Positions 53,775 through 61,945 of a stretch of DNA of 64,000 nt are shown here, in pieces (position 1 is the stretch's first letter; every line of letters begins with the position of its first letter). The DNA is from Gemmata massiliana (GTDB lineage Bacteria > Planctomycetota > Planctomycetia > Gemmatales > Gemmataceae): NCBI RefSeq assembly GCF_901538265.1, contig NZ_LR593886.1:9693738-9757737 (forward strand). The letters are read 5' to 3'. Below the pieces are notes generated by a model, which was given only the letters and a program-made list of their open reading frames with translations, was not told the DNA's origin and ran no database searches. The position numbers were made by a program, and so were the translations under genes.

Positions 53775-54871
53775 CGTGATGGGCGTACTCCCGGGGCGTC
53801 ATTGGACTTCCTGAGCCTCAACAGCGCCCGAACAGCCGCGAACAGAGCAACAACTCCGACCACACCGAAGTAGATCCACACCGTCCCCAGTGAGAGCGGC
53901 GGTGCCGGCACGGGGGTGTCATCCGGCTGCACGAACAGCGGATCATCGGACGCTGGCCCCTTTGTGTCCGCGACCTTCGTGACGGCCTCGCGGTGCTGCA
54001 TTAGCACTTTGCGATTGCTGTAGGTGAACGTCCCAACGCACTCGTCCATGATCTTCCGCGCTGCAATGAAATCCCCTTTTGCCGCATAAAGCTCGCCGAG
54101 TAGCCAGTAGAGACGCGGGTCGTGTGGGAACCACAACACGAGTTGCTGCACGGTCGCGAGTGCATCGGGCGGTAACTTCGCGCGCTCTGCCGGGGCCAGC
54201 GCGCCATCGACCGTATTCGCGAAGTTCACCGGGAAGATCGCATCCGGCAACTCGTTTTCCGGCGCGGGTTTATCGCCTCGCGCTTCACCCATTCGGAGCC
54301 GCACGAGTTTCAAGAGCGGGCCGGTATTCAGTTTGAGTTGCCACGCGAGTTCTTGTGGCTTGAGCCCGGGAATTTCCTTCGGCGGGCGCTCCTCGTTCGC
54401 GATATCGAGGAACTGAAACGCGCGGTCCCAGTTTCCCTGCGTGGCTTCGATGTGCGCGTGCGTAATGTTTGGCAAGAACTCGCGGCGCTGGTCCCGCAAT
54501 GCGCTCGTGGCCTCGGCCGCTTGTCCGTACCGGAGCCAATCCACCGCAAGAGCCACACTGTCCAACTCCGACCGATTGCGGAGTGCCAACCGCTTGTCGA
54601 TGCGATCCTTGACTACCCCACGGTCCGTTCGGATTTTCTTCGTGGGATCTCGGGGGTCCGTGTTTTCGAGCGGCCACTTTGGATTACCTGCGTTCAGGAG
54701 CACCAAGCGCCGGCGCCCGAACTCCTCAAAAGGGAGCGCTTCCGGCACACCTTTTTCGCTCACCGGGATCGCCATCGGAGCTTCTGGGTGATGTAGCGAC
54801 GCTCGCCCTTCGGACAAAGCAACCAGACCAACGACGAGGGTGCCGAGAACGACCACACCGTGACGAACCAC
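53771..54871 (-). CDS. Membrane protein with TPR-like domain
   Basis: 366 residues from a GTG at 54871 with GAGGAGG upstream. An N-terminal signal (VVVLGTLVVGLVALSEGRA) is followed by a helical region with TPR-like spacing (ALAVDWLRYGQAAEATSALR, HIEATQGNWDRAFQFLDIA, DPRLYWLLGELYAAKGDFIA). A C-terminal membrane segment comes last (LGTVWIYFGVVGVVALFAAV). The helical part is likely outside the cytoplasm. No enzyme motif is seen. It is coupled to the macro-domain gene. Confidence 0.75.
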   Translation of the reverse strand: MVRHGVVVLGTLVVGLVALSEGRASLHHPEAPMAIPVSEKGVPEALPFEEFGRRRLVLLNAGNPKWPLENTDPRDPTKKIRTDRGVVKDRIDKRLALRNRSELDSVALAVDWLRYGQAAEATSALRDQRREFLPNITHAHIEATQGNWDRAFQFLDIANEERPPKEIPGLKPQELAWQLKLNTGPLLKLVRLRMGEARGDKPAPENELPDAIFPVNFANTVDGALAPAERAKLPPDALATVQQLVLWFPHDPRLYWLLGELYAAKGDFIAARKIMDECVGTFTYSNRKVLMQHREAVTKVADTKGPASDDPLFVQPDDTPVPAPPLSLGTVWIYFGVVGVVALFAAVRALLRLRKSNDAPGVRPSR

Positions 54872-54917
54872 AAGCGTTCCTCCTCGTCAACTCGGCGCCG
54901 CGGAACGGTGACCGGAG

Positions 54918-55364
54918 CTAATTGTAAGCCGGCGATGACAGGGAACCTTCTCCGGCGTGAGAATTGATTTGCGCATCCGGCGATTCTGTACTAGACGTTT
55001 CTAGCGCAGCCAGGACGCTCGCCGTACATTCCGCGCCGCCGGTCGTGTTCACCCAAATAGCCCACAGGGTCCAGAAAAGGCCCCACGGAACACCCCAAGG
55101 CCCGAGTAAAAGAGCCAGAACGCTGTACCAGAGGCCCCACAAGTACCGTTGTTGCCAGGAATTGGTGAGGAAAACTTCGGACTGACGGCGAACGGTTACG
55201 AACAGGAGCGAGAAACAGTACTCGAAGCGCACGCACCGGGCACCGTTGGCCACCTGTGTGCGTAATTCGTCAGCAAAAAGAGGGCGAAAACCGCGCAAGT
55301 TCAGAAGTTGCGAATTGGCAACATATTGCGAATCGGAAACAGATTTCTGGACTGCGGTTTGCAT
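54918..55364 (-). CDS. Small membrane protein, planctomycete-conserved type
   Basis: 148 residues. The core VRFEYCFSLLFVTVRRQSEV, then WGLWYSVLALLLGPWGVPWG and LFWTLWAIWVNTTGGAECT, matches a widespread but uncharacterised planctomycete family (RFEYC.S....T.RR, WG.PWG..WT). Two close membrane segments are predicted. The N-terminal ~35 residues may be an over-extension. Function is unknown. Confidence 0.65.
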   Translation of the reverse strand: MQTAVQKSVSDSQYVANSQLLNLRGFRPLFADELRTQVANGARCVRFEYCFSLLFVTVRRQSEVFLTNSWQQRYLWGLWYSVLALLLGPWGVPWGLFWTLWAIWVNTTGGAECTASVLAALETSSTESPDAQINSHAGEGSLSSPAYN

Positions 55365-55470
55365 CTAAATTCCATAACCTGGGGAAAATGCCTCTGGCGG
55401 GGCTTGTTAAGAATAGTAATCAAGCATTATTGCTTGACCTTTAGGCAACGCGAGAAGGCACACCGGGCAG

Positions 55471-55692
55471 ATGAGCACAAACCTTATGTCATTACCTGAG
55501 CTTGTTACACAGCGGGTGGCCGATCGGACGAGCCGCCGGGTGCAAAATCTCGAAGTCGAAATCGCCACGGGCGGCGACCGCGTGGTGCTTCGCGGCCGTA
55601 CCAGTTCGTACCACGTGAAGCAGCTCGCTCAACAGGGGGCACGCGAAGCCCTTCCGCACGCACGCCTTGAAAACGCGATCGTCGTCGAGTAA
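55471..55692 (+). CDS. BON-like small protein
   Basis: 73 residues. LEVEIATGGDRVVLRGRTSS then YHVKQLAQQGAREALPHARL and ENAIVVE resemble a single BON domain (about 60 residues), which contacts phospholipid or other ligands in larger proteins. There is no signal peptide. It is separate from its neighbours, and copy D of the dispersed repeat follows its stop. Confidence 0.65.
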   Translation: MSTNLMSLPELVTQRVADRTSRRVQNLEVEIATGGDRVVLRGRTSSYHVKQLAQQGAREALPHARLENAIVVE

Positions 55693-55712
55693 TTCGAACG
55701 GCTCTACAAATA

Positions 55713-55788
55713 GGCCGGCGTGAGCCGGCTGGTGAACGTGTGCAGCGCTCGGCTGTGTGCTCACCAGCCGATTCACGCCGGTCGTTCG
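55713..55788. repeat. Dispersed inverted-repeat element, copy D
   Basis: The left half is 55713-55737 (GGCCGGCGTGAGCCGGCTGG...) and the right half 55762-55788 (CACCAGCCGATTCACGCCGG...). The right half, read on the minus strand, encodes the last residues NERPA and the TGA of queF, as copy B does for the hydrolase. Confidence 0.85.
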
Positions 55789-56150
55789 TTCGCTTCGTGC
55801 ACGCAGGTCACGGTCGTGGTGATCCCACCGCGCGGCGTCCACACTGACACCACCTTGCACCGCACCGGCTTGCACGCGGCCACGAAATCGTCGAGCAGGC
55901 GGTTCGTCACCTGTTCGTAAAAGATCCCCTGGTTGCGGAACCGTTGGAGGTATAGCTTCAGCGACTTTAGCTCGACGCACGTATCGCCCGGCGTGTACGT
56001 GAACGTGATCGTGCCAAAGTCCGGCTGGCCGGTCTTCGGGCACACGCTCGTAAACTCCGGGCACACGATCTCGATCGCAAACTCCCGCCCCGGGCGCGGG
56101 TTCGGGAACGTTTCCAACTGCTCAACGGACGGGGTTTCAGTCAATTCCAT
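55773..56150 (-). CDS. queF: NADPH-dependent preQ0 reductase (QueF, type I)
   Basis: 125 residues from ATG 56150. It reduces preQ0 to preQ1 in queuosine synthesis. Catalytic Cys37 lies in FTSVCPKTGQPDF, with Asp44; the QueF motif VELKSLKLYLQRFRN with substrate-binding Glu60 follows, and NADPH is used. The short unimodular form matches B. subtilis QueF. The last residues (NERPA) and stop come from a dispersed repeat. It is divergent from queC with a dyad in the shared region; the other queuosine genes (queD, queE, tgt) are not here. Confidence 0.94.
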   Translation of the reverse strand: MELTETPSVEQLETFPNPRPGREFAIEIVCPEFTSVCPKTGQPDFGTITFTYTPGDTCVELKSLKLYLQRFRNQGIFYEQVTNRLLDDFVAACKPVRCKVVSVWTPRGGITTTVTCVHEANERPA

Positions 56151-56170
56151 TGTGGTGCATCTCGTAGGGT

Positions 56171-56186
56171 ATCTATCTTGATAGAT
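56171..56186. promoter_or_regulatory. Perfect dyad between queF and queC
   Basis: ATCTATC TT GATAGAT is a 7-bp perfect inverted repeat with a two-base spacer. It lies 20 bases upstream of the queF start and 77 before queC. It is a candidate operator for a regulator of queuosine genes, but it does not look like a preQ1 riboswitch. Confidence 0.5.
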
Positions 56187-56262
56187 GAAGCGCGCGAGCG
56201 GTTCCACCTCGTTTCGTCGCAACAGCGGTGGGGCGGGTAACTAGCTCGATTGGAGTGTGTAA

Positions 56263-56943
56263 ATGAAAGCGGTCGTTCTTCTCAGCGGCGGGCTGGATAG
56301 CACCACGGCGCTCGCGGTCGCGCGGAGTCAGGGGTTCGAGTGCCACACGCTGGCCGTCGATTACGGCCAGCGCCACCGCGTCGAACTCGATCGCGCCGCG
56401 ACCGTGGCGAAGGCACTCGATGCGGTCGACCACCGTGTGGTAAAGCTCGATCTCCGACAAATCGGTGGTTCGGCACTCACGGCGGACATCGCGGTACCAA
56501 AGGACCGCTCCGCGGACGACATGACCCACGGCGTCCCGATCACTTACGTCCCCGCCCGGAATACGATCCTGCTTGGCGTTGCGCTTGGGCTGGCCGAAGT
56601 GGTGGGCGCGTTCGATATCTTCATCGGCGCCAACGTTCTGGATTACAGTGGCTACCCCGATTGTCGGCCCGAGTTCCTGAGCGCGTTCGAGAGCCTCGCA
56701 AACCTCGCAACAAAAGCCGGTACGGAAGGCACGGGTAAGTTCCGCGTTCACTCGCCGCTCCTCAAGATGACGAAGGCGGAGATCATTCGCGAGGGGGTGA
56801 AACTCGGTGTGGACTATTCGCAAACGCTGAGTTGCTACGATCCCGACGCGACCGGTAAGGCGTGCGGCCGGTGCGACTCGTGCTCGTTGCGGAAGAAGGG
56901 CTTCGCCGAGGCCGGCGTACCGGACCCGACGCTGTATCGGTGA
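56263..56943 (+). CDS. queC: 7-cyano-7-deazaguanine synthase
   Basis: 226 residues. It converts carboxy-deazaguanine to preQ0 with ATP and ammonia. The PP-loop SGGLDSTTAL is near residue 8. Zinc ligands are C191, C201, C204 and C207 in CYDPDATGKACGRCDSC. GANVLDYSGYPDCRPEFL is the family block. QueC acts directly before QueF in the pathway, so the divergent pair provides the preQ0-to-preQ1 section. A terminator follows. Confidence 0.95.
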   Translation: MKAVVLLSGGLDSTTALAVARSQGFECHTLAVDYGQRHRVELDRAATVAKALDAVDHRVVKLDLRQIGGSALTADIAVPKDRSADDMTHGVPITYVPARNTILLGVALGLAEVVGAFDIFIGANVLDYSGYPDCRPEFLSAFESLANLATKAGTEGTGKFRVHSPLLKMTKAEIIREGVKLGVDYSQTLSCYDPDATGKACGRCDSCSLRKKGFAEAGVPDPTLYR

Positions 56944-56951
56944 TTTCAAAT

Positions 56952-56994
56952 GCGATCGGCCCGCAGAGATTGATGTCTCCGCGGGCCGATCGCG
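56952..56994. terminator. Bidirectional terminator between queC and PQQ-propeller gene
   Basis: GCGATCGGCCCGCAGAGA and TCTCCGCGGGCCGATCGCG form an almost perfect stem around a short loop, right after the queC stop and before the stop of the convergent gene at 57013. Confidence 0.8.
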
Positions 56995-57012
56995 TTTCAC
57001 CGAGTTTACGAT

Positions 57013-58416
57013 CTACTTTTTCTCGGTGAAAGCATAGAGGAACTTATCACTGCGCACATAGAGCGTGTTGTGGGCGAGGGCCGGCGTCGCGCGAACCGGC
57101 TCCGGCAGCTTCACGGAGTACACTACGTCCGGGGCATCTTCGCCCGCAGCGATCACGGCTAGCGTGCCTTCCAGGGACGCGATGTAGATGTGCCCGTTCG
57201 CCGCAACCGGTGAGGCGTAGTACCGGGCGCCCGCCTTCACGCGCTCGGCTTCGTACACGGGCTTACCGGTCTTCGCATCGAGGCACGTCATCAGCGGGCC
57301 GTCTTTAAGCAGGTACATCCGGTCGCGGTACACGACGGGGCTGGGAACGTAGGGCAGGTTCTTGGTGTACGACCACGCGATCTCACCCTTTCCGCCTCGC
57401 TTTAACGCGACCGCGCGGTTCTCACCGCCTTCGAGCACTTTCATGTTCTCGGCCCACTCCTCACGAGTGATTTTGCCGTCTTTGTTCGGATCGTTGTTAT
57501 CGAAGAAGTTCCCGAACGGCGTTTTTGCGGCCCCGTCTTTCGTGAGGTAGCCGAGCTTGTCGTCTCCGGCTTGCTTCAAGATCTCGTCGAACGTGGGGAG
57601 CTTGAAGTCCGAGCCCCCAGGCGCCCACCCCGAGTACACCAGCGTGTCTTTGAACACCACCGGCGTAGTGCATGCAACCGACGACATCTTGTTGACGATC
57701 CACAGTTCCTTACCCGATTGCAGGTCGTACCCAGTGAGTGACGCCATACCGGGAACGATCAGCACCTTCGTGCCCCCGTCGTCCCACACGACCGGCGAGC
57801 TGTACGCGGTCTTTTGCTTGCGCTCGGCCTTCCACTTCTGCGAACCGGTCGCGAGGTCGATTGCGTACACGGCCGAGTCCTTCGACAGGTCACGCGCGAG
57901 TACCACGGTGCCGTCCACGACGACCGGGGACGTCCCGGTCCCGAACTCGTTGTTCGTCACCGCCGTCGGCAACTCGAACTTCCATTGCTCGTTCCCGTCG
58001 AGGTCGTAGCACACCAAGCCGCAGGAACCGAAGTAGCTCACGACCGTTTTCCCGTCGCTTACGGGAGTGGACGCGGCCGGGCTGCCTTCGGTCGGGTGAA
58101 ACGATTCGATTTTCTTGGCTTTCGATTCCTTGCGCCACAGTTCCTTACCATCCGCGCAGGAGTAGCAGATGGTGAAGAGTTTGTTGTTCTCGAAGGCGGT
58201 CAGCACGATCTTGTCGCCGACCACAATCGGCGACGAAGCGCCTGGCGGAACCGCGACCTTCCACGCGAGATTTTCTTTCAACCCGAACTTGATCGGCGGC
58301 TTTTGGTCGTCGGCCACACCCGTTCCCGCCGGCCCGCGAAACTGCGTCCAGTCGGCAGCAGCGAGCGCGGGGGCGAGGGTAAGTGTCAGCACACAAGTCG
58401 CAATCAACTTGGTCAT
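57013..58416 (-). CDS. Exported PQQ-type beta-propeller with EF-hand loop
   Basis: 467 residues from ATG 58416, which opens a signal peptide (CVLTLTLAPALAAADW). The start of the mature chain (WTQFRGPAGTGVADD) is the usual opening of planctomycete PQQ-like propellers. Tryptophan-docking blades recur (LATGSQKWKAE, DLQSGKELWIV, DAKTGKPVYEAE). Between blades, near residues 302-316, lies DPNKDGKITREE, a canonical EF-hand calcium loop. No catalytic dehydrogenase residues can be claimed. Probably periplasmic; calcium may stiffen an inter-blade loop. Confidence 0.88.
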   Translation of the reverse strand: MTKLIATCVLTLTLAPALAAADWTQFRGPAGTGVADDQKPPIKFGLKENLAWKVAVPPGASSPIVVGDKIVLTAFENNKLFTICYSCADGKELWRKESKAKKIESFHPTEGSPAASTPVSDGKTVVSYFGSCGLVCYDLDGNEQWKFELPTAVTNNEFGTGTSPVVVDGTVVLARDLSKDSAVYAIDLATGSQKWKAERKQKTAYSSPVVWDDGGTKVLIVPGMASLTGYDLQSGKELWIVNKMSSVACTTPVVFKDTLVYSGWAPGGSDFKLPTFDEILKQAGDDKLGYLTKDGAAKTPFGNFFDNNDPNKDGKITREEWAENMKVLEGGENRAVALKRGGKGEIAWSYTKNLPYVPSPVVYRDRMYLLKDGPLMTCLDAKTGKPVYEAERVKAGARYYASPVAANGHIYIASLEGTLAVIAAGEDAPDVVYSVKLPEPVRATPALAHNTLYVRSDKFLYAFTEKK

Positions 58417-58487
58417 TCCTGACTCCGAGTAACGAACTGGCAGAGGCGAATCAGGGAGCGTACTTACAGTTTCAGCAGAAGCCCAGG

Positions 58488-59132
58488 TCAGATGCGAATG
58501 ATCGCTTCGTCCACCGAGAACCGCACCTTGGCGTTGCTCGCGTGCTTGTCTTCCGGCGACCGGTAGCCCGCGGTCGCGATCACCACCGACGCCAGCCCTT
58601 TCTCCTTCAGCCCGAGAATCTCGTCGTACTTGTCGCCCTGGAACCCCTCCATCGGGCACGCATCTACACCGACCAGCGCTGCCGCAGAGATGAACACGCC
58701 CAGCGCGATGTACGCCTGACGCGCGGCCCACCGATGCGCCTGCCCCGCGTCCATCCGCGAGAGCGAACCGAGCATCATCTGCTTGAACGCATCGAGGCTC
58801 TCGACCGTGACTCCGCGCACGTGCGCGGTCCGGGCAACGTAAGCGTCAATGTCGGCCGCGGTGGGCGGGTTCTTCGCGGCGAACACCACGAGATGCGAGG
58901 CATCCAGGATTTGCGCCTGGTTGTACGACACCGCGTGCAGTTGCGCCCGCACGCCCGGGTCCGTGACCACAACGAATTTCCACGGTTGCAGCCCGTAAGA
59001 CGACGGTGCCAACACAGGCGCCTGTTCGAGCTGCGCCCACAACTCGGGGGCGATCTTCTTCGCGGGGTCGAATTTCTTGGTGGCGTAGCGCCAGCCGAGT
59101 TGCGTCAAGACGGTTTCGGGCGGAACGGGCAT
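58488..59132 (-). CDS. Nitroreductase-family oxidoreductase
   Basis: 214 residues from ATG 59132 (GGAGG upstream). FMN-binding blocks: RYATKKFDP (N-terminal), APSSYGLQPWKFVVV, AALVGVDACPMEGF and LASVVIATAGYRSPEDKHA. It resembles NfsB-type enzymes, which reduce nitro compounds and quinones with NAD(P)H. It is first of four co-directional redox genes with gaps of 40-160 bases. Confidence 0.9.
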   Translation of the reverse strand: MPVPPETVLTQLGWRYATKKFDPAKKIAPELWAQLEQAPVLAPSSYGLQPWKFVVVTDPGVRAQLHAVSYNQAQILDASHLVVFAAKNPPTAADIDAYVARTAHVRGVTVESLDAFKQMMLGSLSRMDAGQAHRWAARQAYIALGVFISAAALVGVDACPMEGFQGDKYDEILGLKEKGLASVVIATAGYRSPEDKHASNAKVRFSVDEAIIRI

Positions 59133-59288
59133 GAAACCTCCAGATAAAGTGAGCAACCGGGACCGAATCTCGGCCCGGTCCTCTCGTTAAACTGAGAAGG
59201 GAGCAGCACAAAGTACAACAGGCGTCGTGGTGACTTCTTTCACGGCGACGCCCGGGCCTTTGGGAAGAGGAAGAATGGTCTTCAGTCG

Positions 59289-60305
59289 CTACACCTTCAG
59301 ATCGTTTTCCAACACGACGCGGTATCGCGCTTTGCCGGCGCGCACGTGAGCAAGTGCGTCGTTCACCTTCGTGAGCGGGAATGTTTCCGTGACCGGCTCG
59401 ATCTTGTGCCGGGCGCAGAACGCGAGCATGTCTGCCGTTGTGACCGGGCTGCCGAGCGGCGACCCGGAAAGCGATTTTTGCGGCATAATCATCGCCATCG
59501 CCGGAACCGCGATCGGCTCAAGCACGGCCCCCACGAAGTGCAGCCGACCCTTCGGCGCGAGTGCCGCGATATACGCCGGCCAGTTCAGCGGCACGTTCAC
59601 GGTCACGAGGATCAGGTCGAGCGTACCCGCGATCTTCTGCATGGCCGCATCGTCTTTGGAGTTGACGACGTGGTGCGCGCCTAGCCGCTTCGCCTCGTCT
59701 GTCTTCCCGGCCGAGGACGAGAACGCGACCACTTCACAGCCCCACTTGTTCGCGAACTGCACCGCCATGTGCCCCAACCCGCCGATCCCGACGATCCCGA
59801 CGCGGTGCGTGGGGCGCACGTCGAACTGTACGAGCGGGTTAAACACCGTCAGTCCGCCGCAAAACAGCGGACCGGCCTTCACCGGGTCGATTCCCTCGGG
59901 TAGCGGGGTTGCCCAGGCCCAGTGCGCGCGGACCTTGTTCGCGAACCCGCCGTGGCGCCCAACGATCGTTTGCTCCGCGGTCGGGCAAAGATTGTGATCG
60001 CCGCTCATGCACTGCCGGCAGCGCATACAGCTCTGCGAGTACCAGCCCAGGCCAACTCGCGCGCCCGGTTTCACGGTCGCGACGCGCGAACCGACCGCGG
60101 TCACGGTGCCGACCACCTCGTGCCCCGCGACCAGCGGGTACGCACTCATGCCCCAATCGTTGTCGAGCATCGACAGGTCCGAGTGGCAGATCCCGCAGTG
60201 CGAAACGGCGATCTCCACCTGCTCGTCGCCGAGCGCCCCGGGATCGTACTCGAACGCCTTCAACTCACCTTTTGGCTGCTGTGCTGCGAACGCGCGAATC
60301 GACAT
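59289..60305 (-). CDS. Zinc-dependent alcohol dehydrogenase (CAD/YahK type)
   Basis: 338 residues. Catalytic zinc ligands: Cys40 in GICHSD and His62-Glu63 in AGHEV. Structural zinc Cys93, 96, 99 and 107. Rossmann GIGGLGHMAVQFANKWG. The CAD/YahK branch reduces aldehydes with NADPH. It has no signal peptide. It is the second gene of the redox set. Confidence 0.93.
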   Translation of the reverse strand: MSIRAFAAQQPKGELKAFEYDPGALGDEQVEIAVSHCGICHSDLSMLDNDWGMSAYPLVAGHEVVGTVTAVGSRVATVKPGARVGLGWYSQSCMRCRQCMSGDHNLCPTAEQTIVGRHGGFANKVRAHWAWATPLPEGIDPVKAGPLFCGGLTVFNPLVQFDVRPTHRVGIVGIGGLGHMAVQFANKWGCEVVAFSSSAGKTDEAKRLGAHHVVNSKDDAAMQKIAGTLDLILVTVNVPLNWPAYIAALAPKGRLHFVGAVLEPIAVPAMAMIMPQKSLSGSPLGSPVTTADMLAFCARHKIEPVTETFPLTKVNDALAHVRAGKARYRVVLENDLKV

Positions 60306-60332
60306 TGGCTCGCTCCGTGAAAGTGGTTGTGG

Positions 60333-60911
60333 TTACTTGCCCTTCACCCAACGAACAGCGGTTTCGGCGACGCGCTGGCCCAAGAGCACGGCCGTCTTGC
60401 GGTCGCCCTCGTTCACTTTCTCCTGCCCCCACGCCGTTTGCGCCATCACGCCCCCGTACCCGGCCAGCCGGTTCAACTTGTCCGCATCGTATCCCTCGAC
60501 CTTGATACCGGGGCTGACCCAAACCATGCTGTGCTGCATCGCGTTCACCCACAGCCCGATGAGCGTGCTCTGCTTGTCCCCGCTCAGATTCTGCGAGTGT
60601 GTGAATGCGGCCGCGAGCTTGTCCTTCCACCCCTGGGCCATCCACACTTCACTTGAGGTGTCGATAAACGCCTTGAACTGCGCCGCGTACCCACCCATGT
60701 AGGTCGGGGTGCCGAACACAATCGCGTCGGCTGCGGCCAGTTTCGCCAGCACGGAGGGATTCTTCCACCGGCCCTCGACAATGTCCGCGCCGACGAGCCG
60801 GACCAGTTCAACGGTCGTGCCATTCACCCCACGCGCGCCTTCGGCAACGGCCTCGGCGAGTTGGTGCGTGTGCCCTTGAGCGGAGAAGTAAACGATCGCG
60901 ACCGTTGCCAT
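60333..60911 (-). CDS. WrbA-like flavodoxin-fold oxidoreductase
   Basis: 192 residues. The FMN phosphate loop is YFSAQGHTHQLA (9-20), followed by FGTPTYMGGYAAQFKAFIDT and the LIGLWVNAMQHSM region. WrbA and related proteins reduce quinones by two electrons with NADH. It starts 27 bases from the alcohol dehydrogenase start on the same strand. It is likely part of an electrophile or quinone stress set. Confidence 0.88.
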   Translation of the reverse strand: MATVAIVYFSAQGHTHQLAEAVAEGARGVNGTTVELVRLVGADIVEGRWKNPSVLAKLAAADAIVFGTPTYMGGYAAQFKAFIDTSSEVWMAQGWKDKLAAAFTHSQNLSGDKQSTLIGLWVNAMQHSMVWVSPGIKVEGYDADKLNRLAGYGGVMAQTAWGQEKVNEGDRKTAVLLGQRVAETAVRWVKGK

Positions 60912-60953
60912 GACAGCGCTCCTGAATGACGTGAGGGGAGAGGTGCGATTGGG

Positions 60954-61712
60954 TTACTGAGCCAGGAACCCGCCGTCCACCGGGAGCGAGATGCCGGTGG
61001 TGAACTTCGCGTCGTCGCTCGCGAGGTAGAGTACGGCCGCGGCCACTTCTTCCGCGCGCCCCATTCGTGCGACCGGGTGCATCGCGGCGAGCGCCTTCCC
61101 TTGTTCGCTGTGCTCCCCACCAGCGAACCGGTCGATCATGTCCGTCACGATCGCGGCCGGAGCTACGGCGGTCACGCGGATGCCCTGTTTCGCGTACTCC
61201 AGTGCCACCGATTTCGTTAAACCTTCGACCGCGTGCTTGGTCGCGATGTAGACAGACACGCCGCCCATGCCGATGTGCCCCGCGATACTCGACGTGTTGA
61301 TGATCGCCCCGCCGCCGGTCTTCAGCATCGCCGGGACTTCGTACTTCATGCTCGCGAGCACACCCCACACGTTAATGTCGAACACGCGCCGGTATTCCGC
61401 TTCCGTGACCTCCGTGACCGGCCCCATTGATTCGACTCCGGCGTTGTTGAACGCGACATCGAGCCGGCCGAACTTTGCGACCGTTTCTTCAACGAGTCGC
61501 TTCACGTCCGCTTCTTTCGCGACATCGGCTTGAACAAAAATCGCCGTACCACCGGCCTTTTGGATTTCCTCGATAACCGCCGAGCCTTCTTTTTCGCGCC
61601 GACCGGAGATAACAACTTTCGCGCCCTCTTTAGCGAACGCGATTGCTGTCACCTTGCCGATCCCACTCGTCCCACCGGTCACAAGTGCGACCTTACCGCT
61701 GAACCGCGCCAT
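60954..61712 (-). CDS. Short-chain dehydrogenase/reductase
   Basis: 252 residues. Cofactor motif TGGTSGIGK (12-20), NNAG (89-92), catalytic Ser142, Tyr155 and Lys159 in YIATK. The end SLPVDGGFLAQ is typical of classical SDRs, near glucose 1-dehydrogenase-like and cyclopentanol-dehydrogenase-like members. It probably uses NAD(H). It is the most upstream of the four minus-strand redox genes. Confidence 0.93.
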   Translation of the reverse strand: MARFSGKVALVTGGTSGIGKVTAIAFAKEGAKVVISGRREKEGSAVIEEIQKAGGTAIFVQADVAKEADVKRLVEETVAKFGRLDVAFNNAGVESMGPVTEVTEAEYRRVFDINVWGVLASMKYEVPAMLKTGGGAIINTSSIAGHIGMGGVSVYIATKHAVEGLTKSVALEYAKQGIRVTAVAPAAIVTDMIDRFAGGEHSEQGKALAAMHPVARMGRAEEVAAAVLYLASDDAKFTTGISLPVDGGFLAQ

Positions 61713-61945
61713 GACGTGCTCCCCGAATTTCGCCGCGAATGTGTACCCAACGCTTCGGGCACTGCGGCCATGTGAAGGTGATGTGAAACCGATCTCTGCG
61801 AATCTTGATGCGGAGAACTACCAGAAGTTAACACCGAGCTTACAGCGACGAAAAACTTCTCCGGGGCACGCGACTACGACGATTGCAACGCCCCGCTTCC
61901 GGCGTTAGTTTCTCTTCCACCACACCAAACCAACGCGGGTGTTTT

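Noticed and set aside
56187..56262. Possible preQ1 riboswitch in the queC leader
   Set aside because: The short leader lacks the conserved preQ1 aptamer sequence and stem arrangement.
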